64,000 nucleotides of DNA, taken from Cocleimonas sp. Its GTDB lineage: Bacteria; Pseudomonadota; Gammaproteobacteria; Thiotrichales; Thiotrichaceae. Shown in pieces: positions 26,087 to 34,367 of the stretch. A program made the position numbers and the translations under genes. Within the stretch, counting starts at the first letter, position 1, and every line of letters starts with the position of its first letter. The stretch spans positions 110,526-174,525 of the forward strand of contig JAKIUW010000001.1 of assembly GCA_021647365.1 (NCBI GenBank). The letters run 5' to 3'. The notes beneath the pieces were generated by a model, which was not told where the DNA came from, searched no databases, and saw only the letters and a list, made by a program, of their open reading frames with translations.

Positions 26087-26767
26087 TTAAGTATTGCGCT
26101 CTAGTGTAAAGCGATAACCACGCCCACGTAATGTTTCAATAGGGTTGATGTCACCATTAGGATCGAGCTTCATACGTAAACGACGGATAAATACTTCGAT
26201 CACATTACTGTCACGATCAGAATCATCATCGTACATACTTTCAGTTAAGTCTGTTTTTGAAATAACTTCGCCCGCGTGCATCATTAAATGCTCGATGACT
26301 TTATATTCGTAAGCGGTAAGCGTGACTTCATCGTCATTAAGCAACACACGCTGTTCTGAGGTATTGAGCCTAATAGGTCCACAAGAGAACTCTGATTGCG
26401 ACCATCGACCTGTGCGGCGAAGTAGGGCGCGCATACGTGCGAGTAATTCTTCTTGATGAAAAGGTTTGTCTACATAGTCATCCGCACCCGCTTCAAGGCC
26501 TTCAACACGATTTTGCCAACGCGTGCGTGCGGTAAGGATAATTACAGGATAATCATGACCTTTATCACGAAGCTGTTTGATGATTTCTAAACCGCTAACT
26601 TCAGGTAATCCCAAATCGACTATAGCAAGATCGATAGGGTATTCTAGTGCGTAATATAAGCCTTGTGAACCATCAGCGGCGGCATCAACAATATAGCCTT
26701 CCTTTTGTAATGATTCGATAAGTTGTTCGCGGATATCCGTATCGTCTTCGACAACCAGTACTCTCAT
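26087..26767 (-). CDS. PhoP-type response regulator, OmpR family
   Basis: A 226-residue regulator with an N-terminal receiver and a C-terminal winged helix. I use the ATG at 26767 (MRVLVVEDD), preceded by GGGG; an in-frame ATG at 26779 is possible. The acidic pocket is EDD at 7-9, the phosphorylated Asp51 lies in IVDLGLP, and the Lys is in DKPF. The DNA-binding half shows TAYEYKVIEHLMMHAG, the recognition region SNVIEVFIRRLRMKLD and the GRGYRF hairpin. It is the partner of the kinase that follows. Its regulon cannot be read from the window; the adjacent PepSY-like and DUF1287 genes are candidate targets. Confidence 0.93.
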   Translation of the reverse strand: MRVLVVEDDTDIREQLIESLQKEGYIVDAAADGSQGLYYALEYPIDLAIVDLGLPEVSGLEIIKQLRDKGHDYPVIILTARTRWQNRVEGLEAGADDYVDKPFHQEELLARMRALLRRTGRWSQSEFSCGPIRLNTSEQRVLLNDDEVTLTAYEYKVIEHLMMHAGEVISKTDLTESMYDDDSDRDSNVIEVFIRRLRMKLDPNGDINPIETLRGRGYRFTLERNT

Positions 26768-26919
26768 AAGAGACCCCATTTATATGTTTTAGATTAGTAT
26801 TTTGATTAGCATTCTTTATTAGCCCAACAAGCTAATAGTAACCGTTGACTATTAATAGTGAAAGTATTATTTATATGGCAATAATATTGCTTAGAAATAC
26901 CTAGTTAAAAGAAGAGTCT

Positions 26920-27246
26920 TCAATTTTTGCTCTGTGCTACCTTATCCGTGAAACAGCCGACTCTAATCATTTGAAATTCCCCTTTATCTTCAAGAACTTT
27001 CACATAGTGACAATCTGGATTGCTGTAACTTGAAAACTTCTTAATAGAAAGCACGCGACCGCTAAACAACGTCTTCACGATAGCCATTATCTCCAATGTG
27101 GTAATAGGTTGTGTGGCAATAGTGCGTTGTAGTGGAATACTTAATACACCTGCGCTTACAGGCTGGTGAGCCAGTATACTAAAACAGAATATTGTTGATA
27201 AAAACAATGACTGTAGTAGAGGATGATTGTGAAATCTTACCCTCAT
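26920..27246 (-). CDS. Secreted PepSY-like protein
   Basis: A 108-residue exported protein with a signal peptide (about residues 12-32, ending PVSAG). The mature part fits one PepSY-like unit: TLEIMAIVKTLFSGRVLSIKKF, then a strand pair HYVKVLEDKGEFQMIRVGC. PepSY domains inhibit proteases or act as periplasmic modulators, and small PepSY genes often adjoin PhoPQ-like kinases in gammaproteobacteria. It lies upstream of the phoPQ-like pair on the same strand, 152 bp away. A role in tuning the kinase is inference. Cys residues near 80 and 98 could form a disulfide. Confidence 0.7.
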   Translation of the reverse strand: MRVRFHNHPLLQSLFLSTIFCFSILAHQPVSAGVLSIPLQRTIATQPITTLEIMAIVKTLFSGRVLSIKKFSSYSNPDCHYVKVLEDKGEFQMIRVGCFTDKVAQSKN

Positions 27247-27344
27247 ATTTTCCCCGATAATTTTTTATAGTAGATTATAGAATCTATATAACATTATTAT
27301 AATTAACCAAAGCTTAATGGCATGTTCAGGGAGAGGGATACGGG

Positions 27345-27983
27345 TTATTTTTTAGGTCGATAACGATAATGACCAGTAATTTTCATTGTGAATAAAATAT
27401 CTTCAAGTTTAGGACCTTTCCCCATATTGTGAACAATGAGAGGCCTTTTTTTGTCATTACTGATTTTATGCGTAATGATACCAATATGTGGCATGCCTGG
27501 CATAATATCCCAAGTTACAAGGTCGCCAGGCCAATAGTCATTAGCATTGTTTGTAATGGGTTTTGCAGAACCATTGCGTGCAAAAAACACGCGTAAGTTT
27601 AACACTCTGCGATGATCAATGTTTGTGTCAGGCGCTATTCGATCCCACTTTGAAAGATTTGGGTATTGATTAAAGCCTATCGACATATCGGCATTGACGC
27701 GTTCTTGCAAATCAATGCCTAGTTTACGATATGAGCGTATTACCACATCAGTACATACACCTATGTTGTCGGGTACATCACCCCACGGGAAGGGGATTTC
27801 TAGGTAAGAGCCATCGTACTTTACGGTGTGTGATAGGCGTTCCAGCGCGGCATTTACTAGATCAAATGAAAAAGCACTATCCCTAAAATTTTCTTTTGCG
27901 TGGATATTTGTTATTCCGAAAAACCCTATTTGTAAGATGATGATCATCTTGATAATGCGGTGTATCATTATATTCTTCCCCAA
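27345..27983 (-). CDS. DUF1287 family exported protein
   Basis: A 212-residue exported protein with an N-terminal signal (about 7-29, ending IHAKE). The DUF1287 hallmarks are GVCTDVVIRSYRKLGIDLQE (catalytic-type Cys), DHRRVLNLRVFFARNG, WPGDLVTWD and PHIGIITHK (His), followed by IVHNMGKG. The Cys/His pair places it in the NlpC/P60-like papain superfamily, so a periplasmic amidase or peptidase acting on the cell wall is likely, though not proven for the family. It is alone, upstream of the PepSY and PhoPQ-like genes and divergent from the Fnr-type regulator. Confidence 0.85.
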   Translation of the reverse strand: MGKNIMIHRIIKMIIILQIGFFGITNIHAKENFRDSAFSFDLVNAALERLSHTVKYDGSYLEIPFPWGDVPDNIGVCTDVVIRSYRKLGIDLQERVNADMSIGFNQYPNLSKWDRIAPDTNIDHRRVLNLRVFFARNGSAKPITNNANDYWPGDLVTWDIMPGMPHIGIITHKISNDKKRPLIVHNMGKGPKLEDILFTMKITGHYRYRPKK

Positions 27984-28127
27984 GATTTTAATGTTATTTA
28001 TGAGTGCTATATTTCTCTCGCAAACTATGTTGTGAAATGCCCTTATGAAGTCTCCCTATATTAATCTGTCGATTAATAACTTAATTTGTTAGAATAGGGC
28101 GAATCAATTAAGTTCGGTATTATTTCT

Positions 28128-28865
28128 TTGTCACATATTAAGTGTAAAGGACATTGTTTAACTTGTCCCGTACGAAATCGCAGTATTTTTTCTGATATAC
28201 CAGAATCAACCTTAGAAGAAACAATTAAAGACTTTCATACATCGGTCATAACGTTCGAATCTGGGGAGTCTATTTTTAGGCAGAATGAAGATAGTTCTGA
28301 AAGCGCGTACACCTTACGAAAAGGTTTAATCAAGATCACAAAAAGTTTACCTGATGGACGTGTGCAAATAGTACGAGTTTTGGTGGCAGGTGATTTATTT
28401 GGTATGGATGGGTTTGGCTATGAAAATTATAACCATACTGCCACAGCGCTAACAGATGCAGAGGTCTGTCGTTTGCCCTTGCAAGATTTGACGACATTAC
28501 GTCAAAATCATCGGGAGGTAGATGCCTCAATTATGTCACGGTTTGTTAAAAACTTACGTCAAACAGAAAATATGGTGTTAGAGCTAGGTGCAAAAAGAGC
28601 GTCTGAAAAACTAGCGAGTTTTATTTTACGTTTGAGCCAAGCAGATAATAAATCTGCGCTCAATAACGGGGATGTATGGTTAAGCTTGCCATTATCTCGG
28701 GCAGAAATTGGTTCTTTACTGGGCTTAACTATTGAAACAGTTAGTCGTTTCTTTTCTGATTGGAAGCGTAAAGGTTTCATTAAGGAGTCAAAGAGTACAC
28801 TACAAATTATTGATGCAGAAGGGCTAAAAGAAGCCGCTTGTTCTGAAGGTTCATGTGACGAATAA
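28128..28865 (+). CDS. Crp/Fnr-family regulator, Fnr-like with N-terminal Cys cluster
   Basis: A 245-residue regulator with a cyclic-nucleotide-like sensor fold (about 25-150), a dimer helix and a HTH with ETVSRFFSDWKRKGF. The E-x-x-S-R pattern is that of Fnr proteins that read TTGAT half-sites. Cys residues are at 6, 10, 13 and 114; Cys114 (EVCRLP) matches the internal fourth Fnr ligand. The usual CPVR-x-x-x-x-C third ligand is Phe21 here, so the set is C-x3-C-x2-C plus one. An oxygen-sensing Fe-S role is likely but the ligand spacing is unusual. The start is a TTG at 28128; no better start exists before the stop at 28095. bpt follows after 48 bp. Confidence 0.9.
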   Translation: MSHIKCKGHCLTCPVRNRSIFSDIPESTLEETIKDFHTSVITFESGESIFRQNEDSSESAYTLRKGLIKITKSLPDGRVQIVRVLVAGDLFGMDGFGYENYNHTATALTDAEVCRLPLQDLTTLRQNHREVDASIMSRFVKNLRQTENMVLELGAKRASEKLASFILRLSQADNKSALNNGDVWLSLPLSRAEIGSLLGLTIETVSRFFSDWKRKGFIKESKSTLQIIDAEGLKEAACSEGSCDE

Positions 28866-28913
28866 ACATTTTTTGTAACATTTTAAAGACTTAGATAAGA
28901 ATATCAATCTACT

Positions 28914-29678
28914 ATGAAACTAGATCATCCACTTAAAATATTTCCAACAGGAATGCACCCGTGTTCTTATCTTCCTGGGCTTATTGCGCGCAATGCGGTT
29001 GTTGATCCTGATTATGAGATGACACCAGAGGTATATGACTATCTTATTAAAAATGGATTTCGTCGTAGTGGCGAACAAGTCTACCGTCCTTATTGTCATA
29101 CCTGCGAAGAGTGTGTAACAACGCGTATTCCAGTCGCAGAATTTAAGCGTAGTCGTAGCCAAAAGCGTAATTGGAATCGGAATAAAGACCTAACGGTTAA
29201 AGTGAATCATGATGGCTTTCGTGATGAGTATTTACCACTTTACCAACAATACTTAATCAGTCGTCATGAAAGTAAAGATTACGAAGGCGTTGAGAAGTTT
29301 CTTGTTGCCGATTGGTGTGATATTCAATTTATTGAGTTTTATGCGAATGAAAAGCTCATTGGCGTTGCTGTTGTTGATGCGATAAAATCAGGATTTTCAG
29401 CGGTTTACACATTTTTTGACCCTGAAGAAGGTAATCGTAGAGGCTTGGGTATTTATGCGGTTTTGTGGCAAATTGAATACGCTAGTGATCAGAAACTTGA
29501 ATATGTTTACCCCGGTTTTTGGATTAAAGATTGCCGTAAAATGAATTATAAAACGCGCTTTCAACCGATTGAAGGGCTGATTAAAGGCAATTGGATTTCG
29601 CTTGAAAAACAAGTAACTGTTAAGAATCCTGTAGATAAAAATATAGGCATAAAAAATCATGGTGAAGAAAGCTGTTAG
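28914..29678 (+). CDS. bpt: Aspartate/glutamate leucyltransferase Bpt
   Basis: Bpt moves Leu from leucyl-tRNA onto N-terminal Asp or Glu, marking proteins for ClpSAP degradation (bacterial N-end rule). The 254-residue protein shows the ATE N-terminal block HPCSYLPGLIARNAVVDP, the Cys-rich YRPYCHTCEECVTTRIPV, KRNWNRN and the C-terminal acyltransferase-like YTFFDPEEGNRRGLGIYAVLWQIE with YPGFWIKDCRKMNYK. All are conserved. The start ATG at 28914 is the obvious one. The last 20 bp overlap the next gene, so they are likely cotranslated. Confidence 0.95.
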   Translation: MKLDHPLKIFPTGMHPCSYLPGLIARNAVVDPDYEMTPEVYDYLIKNGFRRSGEQVYRPYCHTCEECVTTRIPVAEFKRSRSQKRNWNRNKDLTVKVNHDGFRDEYLPLYQQYLISRHESKDYEGVEKFLVADWCDIQFIEFYANEKLIGVAVVDAIKSGFSAVYTFFDPEEGNRRGLGIYAVLWQIEYASDQKLEYVYPGFWIKDCRKMNYKTRFQPIEGLIKGNWISLEKQVTVKNPVDKNIGIKNHGEESC

Positions 29679-30681
29679 GAAACTTGCATTAATTTTATCA
29701 CTCGGTGCTTTTGGGCTGAGTGTTTACCAAGTCCTGCAACACTGGGACTATGATGATACCCTCGTTGATCTTGAAAAGTCCCTTCGACTAAATGTTACAC
29801 AAAAACAAATCTCTCAAGAAATCCATAATGCGATCAGCAACGCTGAGTTTTATGATGCCAGAGTGTACATCGCTATTGCAGAATCTAATCATTATGATGT
29901 TGATAGCGAAAGGCTGAAAAAATTCATTACCCAAAAAGATACTCAACTTAGAAAAATTATCACACAGACGACTAACTTCACTCAGGGTTTTATAAAAGGA
30001 AAAAGTGCTAATGTTGCAGGCATTACAGGCTCGGTAGTGGCAGATTTTACCGTGGTGGGTGATGTCCGTGATTTAAGTACAGAGTATGAAAAACATGAGA
30101 AAGGTGAAAAGATTAATGAAGTGATCGTTCTACTTTCAGGGGCAGGTATCGGCCTAACTGCACTAACAGTAGCATCACTTGGTACAACCGCGCCTGCAAA
30201 GGCGGGCACATCTATTATCAAACTCGCGGTAAAAACCCGACGCATGACGCGAGGTTTTCAAAAGCATATGGTCAAGCTGGGTAGAAAAGTATTTGATTGG
30301 TCTTTATTTTCTCGGCTTTTAAAACAAAATAGAGGGGCGTATAATATCCGTCGTGCTGCAAGGCAGGCTTATCATCCTGAAGCAATCAAGCCTTTAAAAA
30401 AGATAGCAAGCCAAGTAAACCGTATACGAAAATCCACTTCTACCCTTGATACGGTACATTTACTAAAATACGTTGATTCACCTAGTGACCTCCGAAAACT
30501 TGAAAAAATAAGTCTAAAATACGGCACAAGAACCAAGGGTTTAATGAAGCTAGTAGGGAAGGGGGCTTTGCGTACCGTACGTGTTTTGAGAAAAACCACA
30601 GCGCTGATACTGAGTATTTTAGCGAGTGTTCTTTCTGGTTTGCTGAGTTTTTTCTTCTTATTTAGAGCTGTATTTAGATAG
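29659..30681 (+). CDS. Membrane protein of unknown function
   Basis: I do not recognise this 340-residue protein. It has an N-terminal membrane helix (about 8-26), a soluble helical part to 110, a Gly/Ala-rich hydrophobic stretch (about 115-185) that could hold two helices, a very basic middle (KTRRMTRGFQK, RAARQAY), and a hydrophobic C-terminal helix (about 312-338). It overlaps the bpt end by 20 bp. The basic regions next to membrane segments suggest contact with lipid or nucleic acid on the cytoplasmic side, but nothing decides function. It ends 10 bp before a paired G-tract element. Confidence 0.75.
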   Translation: MVKKAVRKLALILSLGAFGLSVYQVLQHWDYDDTLVDLEKSLRLNVTQKQISQEIHNAISNAEFYDARVYIAIAESNHYDVDSERLKKFITQKDTQLRKIITQTTNFTQGFIKGKSANVAGITGSVVADFTVVGDVRDLSTEYEKHEKGEKINEVIVLLSGAGIGLTALTVASLGTTAPAKAGTSIIKLAVKTRRMTRGFQKHMVKLGRKVFDWSLFSRLLKQNRGAYNIRRAARQAYHPEAIKPLKKIASQVNRIRKSTSTLDTVHLLKYVDSPSDLRKLEKISLKYGTRTKGLMKLVGKGALRTVRVLRKTTALILSILASVLSGLLSFFFLFRAVFR

Positions 30682-30690
30682 AGAATGAGA

Positions 30691-30803
30691 AGCACACCCC
30701 CCACTTTTACATGATGATTGTATACACATCATGGAGCTTTGCATAAATTCTAGAAATCGTTAAAGAACTAACGAGCTATCATTCAAAAGTGGGGGGGTGT
30801 GCT
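30691..30803. repeat. G-tract inverted-repeat element, complete long form, 113 bp
   Basis: This is the fullest long copy. The reverse arm (30691-30715, six C) and forward arm (30779-30803, seven G) enclose a body that starts ATCATGGAGCTTTGCATAAA and has a hairpin TCGTTA-AAGAAC-TAACGA (30757-30774). The body matches the copies at 8567 and 48055. The arrangement (terminal inverted repeats plus a conserved non-coding centre) is that of a MITE. It fills the gap between two convergent genes. Confidence 0.85.
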
Positions 30804-30811
30804 CGTATTTT

Positions 30812-31663
30812 TTAAATTCTGCCTAGCACCGAGTTTTGGAACATGATTCTACCCATGTAGCGCGCACCTGCCTTTGTAAGGTGTCTACCATCATATGAAA
30901 TTAGTTGTAAGTTTTGAGTGAAGATTGGACAGGTTGTTGAATTACCACAGACTAATTTATGTGGATCTACAAAGGCTATCTTTCCGTGTGTTTTCTTTTC
31001 GAGGATGGAGTTAATTTCCATCGACTTTGTTCCTACTTCCGTTCTGACTGATCGTAGCTCTTTATTGGTCATATGGAAATAATCATTGATTGCTAGTTTG
31101 CCAAAAAACTTGTTACCAACAACGATCAGCTTTTGTTGTTTTTTACTTTTTAAGTAATTAATAATTTTAGGTAGTTTTTGAGCAACTTCTGGTTTCCAAA
31201 GTGATGCAAAGATTAATACATCTGCTTTTTGAACCTGTTCTTTTGCTGCTTTAAGGCTATCTGTTCGTCCTTTCTCTGTACAGAATCGACGATGCTTTGG
31301 TTCTATGTATTTTGAAATATATTCACCTGGTACTGTTTGACAGGGATAAGGAATAAATCGAAATTGAATTTGATAGTTTCTTAAATAGCCATTTTCAAGA
31401 GCACTGTTGAGAAAGTCACAACCTTGGCTATCGCCTACGATAATAGCTTTCCTTTTCTTAATATTATCATCAAAAGGCTTGGCTTGTAGTGCTCGACACT
31501 TTTCAAAAGCATAGGCGTTGCTTGACTGCGTATTGGTTGCTTTTGCTAAGCCGTCATGAATCGAGGAGTTTTTTGCAAATACCGCTGAAGAGAGAACAAA
31601 GGAAAGTACAGCAGAGGTAATCCAAAATGAACGTGTTATGACTAACTGACCAATCTTATCCAT
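30812..31663 (-). CDS. Exported SGNH-fold protein
   Basis: The mature domain resembles the SGNH hydrolase unit found alone or attached to acyltransferase-3 proteins. The nucleophile block is IIVGDSQGCDFL (Ser), followed by FRFIPYPCQT, a LIFASLWKP segment, and the catalytic pair in YDGRHLTKAGA (Asp-x-x-His). I start at the ATG at 31663 (MDKIGQLV); the frame runs up to 31729 but the extra residues precede a good signal-like helix (about 10-30 of the chosen protein). Length is 283. A likely role is periplasmic O-acetyl transfer or esterase action on a surface sugar, but no sugar genes are nearby. Several Cys suggest disulfides. Confidence 0.75.
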   Translation of the reverse strand: MDKIGQLVITRSFWITSAVLSFVLSSAVFAKNSSIHDGLAKATNTQSSNAYAFEKCRALQAKPFDDNIKKRKAIIVGDSQGCDFLNSALENGYLRNYQIQFRFIPYPCQTVPGEYISKYIEPKHRRFCTEKGRTDSLKAAKEQVQKADVLIFASLWKPEVAQKLPKIINYLKSKKQQKLIVVGNKFFGKLAINDYFHMTNKELRSVRTEVGTKSMEINSILEKKTHGKIAFVDPHKLVCGNSTTCPIFTQNLQLISYDGRHLTKAGARYMGRIMFQNSVLGRI

Positions 31664-31840
31664 ATATACTCTTTCATCGTTTATAAAAATAACTTTGTAT
31701 CTATGACAGATAAATACATAGAAGTTCAAGATAAGTTTAAATGATCTTTGAAAGCGTGTAATGATAAAGCATCATTTAAAGCAAGGGAAAGGTTATTAGT
31801 ATAATAGCTTTAATACTTCTAATTGGAAATTATAGAGAAT

Positions 31841-31879
31841 AAAAAAAGGGAGTGTTTGGTTCCAAACACTCCCTTTTTT
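31841..31879 (-). terminator. Intrinsic terminator after the OmpA-like gene
   Basis: AAAAAAAGGGAGTGTTTGG, loop TT, CCAAACACTCCC, then TTTTTT. It is a perfect 12-bp stem with A and T tracts on both sides, 17 bp after the OmpA-like gene stop. It ends the HHH/OmpA transcript and works in both directions. Confidence 0.92.
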
Positions 31880-31895
31880 GAACAAAGTAGTTTTG

Positions 31896-33014
31896 TTACT
31901 TAGTTACACTAACTTCTACTCTACGCGCTTCTTCAGGCGCACCTGTTCCTGTAGTTTGCTCTGGTTTTTTAAGCTCAATTCGATCAGGTGTGATTCCAGA
32001 TTGCTGCAATAAATCACGAACAGCAATTGCTCTGTCGTAAGCTAACTGTTCATTGTGCGCTTTATTACCACTAGGGTCATGGAAGCCAGAAATAATCGCC
32101 ATTGATGAGCTATGCGTCTTCAAGTGTGAAATAACAGTCGATAATGAAAGTTCAGTATCGGCAGGGAATTCTGCGCTGTCTAAGTCAAAGTACAACTTAG
32201 CAACTGCCAAAGGCGCTTCTACAATAACCTTACGTTTGACGGTAGAGGTGTTTCCAGCAGTATCTGTCGATGTGTAAGTTAGCGTATATGTTCCAGGCTT
32301 ATTAACATCAACATTGCCTGTTACTTTCACATCGGTTTTACCACCCACGTTATCCATTGCTGTTGCGCCTGTATCAACATATTTCTCACCAGCGGATATT
32401 TTTTCCATGGCAGATCCGACTAGGCTTAAACGTGGAGGTGTTTCATCACGAGCGGGAGCTTCAACAATAACCTTACGTGTTTCAGTACTCGTATTTCCGG
32501 CAGCATCCGTTGCAGTATACGTTAGTACATATTCACCAGCAGTATTAGTGTCTACCTTGCCTGTAACTTTAACATCAACTTTGTTATCGATATTATCAAG
32601 CGCAATAACACCTTCATCTGTAAAGCTTTCTCCAACGAGCATGCTCATTGTTGATGAACCCTTGATACCTAAACGTGGGGCAAGAGTGTCTGGCGCTGTC
32701 ACTAGCTTTTCAACAGTTTTGATTGTAGGAGCCTTGTTCTGTAGCTCTACTATTTTTGCTTGTAAGCCTTTTATTCCAGAATTTTCTTTTTCAAGAGACC
32801 CGATACGACTTAATAGCTTTGGACTATCGACTTCAACCTGTTTTTCTACTATTTTTTCAACAATGGTAGGTGGTACAACACATTTTTTTCCATTAGGCCC
32901 ATAACCTAAAAGCCATAGTAGAAGTAACAGTAAAAAAAGGATGATAGCGACAATTATCCATAGTCTATGGAAGCCTGCCCAGCGTGGTGAAATTGTTTCT
33001 GTATTATTACTCAT
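31896..33014 (-). CDS. Membrane-anchored protein with two Ig-like domains and an OmpA-like domain
   Basis: The 372-residue protein has one N-terminal membrane helix (about 14-37) after a basic RWAGFHR, so the bulk is periplasmic. Next comes a short coiled coil (IVEKIVEKQVEV to ~90), then two DUF5011/HYR-like Ig repeats (about 110-190 and 190-268), each ending in GTYTLTYTSTDTAGNTSTVKR or a close variant. The C-terminal OmpA-like domain (about 270-372) has LYFDLDSAEFP, FHDPSGNKAHNEQLAYDRA and EARRVEVSV, including the Asp and Arg that grip peptidoglycan. Its start follows the stop of the HHH gene by 2 bp, so the two are coupled. A cell-wall anchor role is likely. Confidence 0.85.
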   Translation of the reverse strand: MSNNTETISPRWAGFHRLWIIVAIILFLLLLLLWLLGYGPNGKKCVVPPTIVEKIVEKQVEVDSPKLLSRIGSLEKENSGIKGLQAKIVELQNKAPTIKTVEKLVTAPDTLAPRLGIKGSSTMSMLVGESFTDEGVIALDNIDNKVDVKVTGKVDTNTAGEYVLTYTATDAAGNTSTETRKVIVEAPARDETPPRLSLVGSAMEKISAGEKYVDTGATAMDNVGGKTDVKVTGNVDVNKPGTYTLTYTSTDTAGNTSTVKRKVIVEAPLAVAKLYFDLDSAEFPADTELSLSTVISHLKTHSSSMAIISGFHDPSGNKAHNEQLAYDRAIAVRDLLQQSGITPDRIELKKPEQTTGTGAPEEARRVEVSVTK

Positions 33015-33016
33015 GA

Positions 33017-34237
33017 TTATTCTCCACCGTCTAGTTCATCTTGCCAAGCTTTTAATGAATCCCACTTGTTACTCGCAGCCATATCAGATTGGGCTGGCCA
33101 TGTACCAGGTTTTGCGAGTTTGTATCTAGGGCCTGCGTTATCCAGTATCTTCTGTATCACATCAACATGTGTATCTGCCAATTCAGTAAAGGTATGGATA
33201 CCATCGTCGTGGATTAACTCATTAATTTTCGGACCAATACCCTCAATTAAGGTGAAATCATCTTGCCCATTGTTTTGCTTGATTTTGAATCCTGCTGTTT
33301 TTGCAGCTTCAATATCGAGTTTTGGCGGGGTTTTTTTAGCAGGTTTTTTCTTGGCAGTAGAAGCGCTTTTAGCATTGCTGCTTTTAGTTGAAGATGCACC
33401 TTTTGATTTAGCGCTTCCATCAGGATAAACGCCACCATCTAACACATCTTGTAATGCCTTAAGTGCAGGCCAACGATTATTAACAACAAGATTTGCCTGA
33501 TCAGGCCATGTGCCTGGATTAGCAATGGTATACCTTGAACCCGCATCATCTAAAATTTTCTGTATTCTTGATGGGTCAGAATTTGCTAATTCGGCAAATG
33601 TTCTAATGCCCCCAGCATGAATTAGATCATTAATTTTCGGACCAATGCCTTCGATAACGGTGAAATCTGTGTCCATTTTAATAGAAAGGCCAGCCGCCTT
33701 AGCTGCCTTAAAATCAATCGCAGGGCCGCGTTGCAAGTCACTTATTTCACCTTCAAGCTCAGTAATTCTTTTAAGATGAGCAGGGTTATCAACAAGCTTT
33801 TCTACCTCCACTGTCTTGCCAGAAGCTGCTTGTGATTGCTGATTGTCAAATGACTTAATCCTAGTTTTTAAGGCAGGAATCTCTTTGTTGGCAGATTCTA
33901 GCTCAGCCAACTTTGATGTGAGTAGACTAACTTGGCTCGTTTCCTTTTCCAGTTTACCAGCCAGTGCAAGATGCTCTGTTTGATCTATCGAGCTTCCTTT
34001 TGATTCTAAATTTCTATTGATTTTAAATCTTAGTTTTTCAAGCTGACCATTTTCACGTTGTAACTTTCCAATTAAAGCAAGATGCTCTGGATTATCAACA
34101 ACCTTATCAATGTGCTTCTCAACGATTTTTTCAACGGGGGCTACGTGTTTTAGGCGACGTGCAAACCAGCCAGCCAAAAGCCAACCAATTAAGCCGCCAG
34201 CCAAATATGGCCAAAGCTTGCATAAGAAAAAAGTCAT
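33017..34237 (-). CDS. Membrane-anchored coiled-coil protein with two helix-hairpin-helix domains
   Basis: The 406-residue protein has a membrane helix (about 8-26) followed by ARRLK, which by the positive-inside rule puts the rest in the cytoplasm. Residues 30-170 are coiled coil. Two homologous domains of about 85 residues follow (about 175-265 and 315-405), each with VIEGIGPKINDLIHAGGIRT or a close form and ending PGTWPxQ plus LKAxQDxLDGG; a Lys/Pro-rich linker joins them. The EGIGPKI core is a helix-hairpin-helix, a fold that usually binds DNA. The N-terminal EKIVEKxIDKVVDNPEHL motif is echoed in the downstream partner. Function unknown; see findings. Confidence 0.8.
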   Translation of the reverse strand: MTFFLCKLWPYLAGGLIGWLLAGWFARRLKHVAPVEKIVEKHIDKVVDNPEHLALIGKLQRENGQLEKLRFKINRNLESKGSSIDQTEHLALAGKLEKETSQVSLLTSKLAELESANKEIPALKTRIKSFDNQQSQAASGKTVEVEKLVDNPAHLKRITELEGEISDLQRGPAIDFKAAKAAGLSIKMDTDFTVIEGIGPKINDLIHAGGIRTFAELANSDPSRIQKILDDAGSRYTIANPGTWPDQANLVVNNRWPALKALQDVLDGGVYPDGSAKSKGASSTKSSNAKSASTAKKKPAKKTPPKLDIEAAKTAGFKIKQNNGQDDFTLIEGIGPKINELIHDDGIHTFTELADTHVDVIQKILDNAGPRYKLAKPGTWPAQSDMAASNKWDSLKAWQDELDGGE

Positions 34238-34367
34238 CTGTCACTACTCCTACAGGTTAATAATATTGAGATATTTCAGTAAGCTACATTTTTTAATACA
34301 CCACTACAGAATGTAGTACATATATAAAAAATATTCACATATTTGTTTCTTGTATGAGAAGTATTTT

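Noticed and set aside
32053..32904. Two + strand reading frames of 74 and 196 residues
   Set aside because: They lie opposite the OmpA/Ig-like gene, have low-complexity Ser/Thr/Val translation and no family match.
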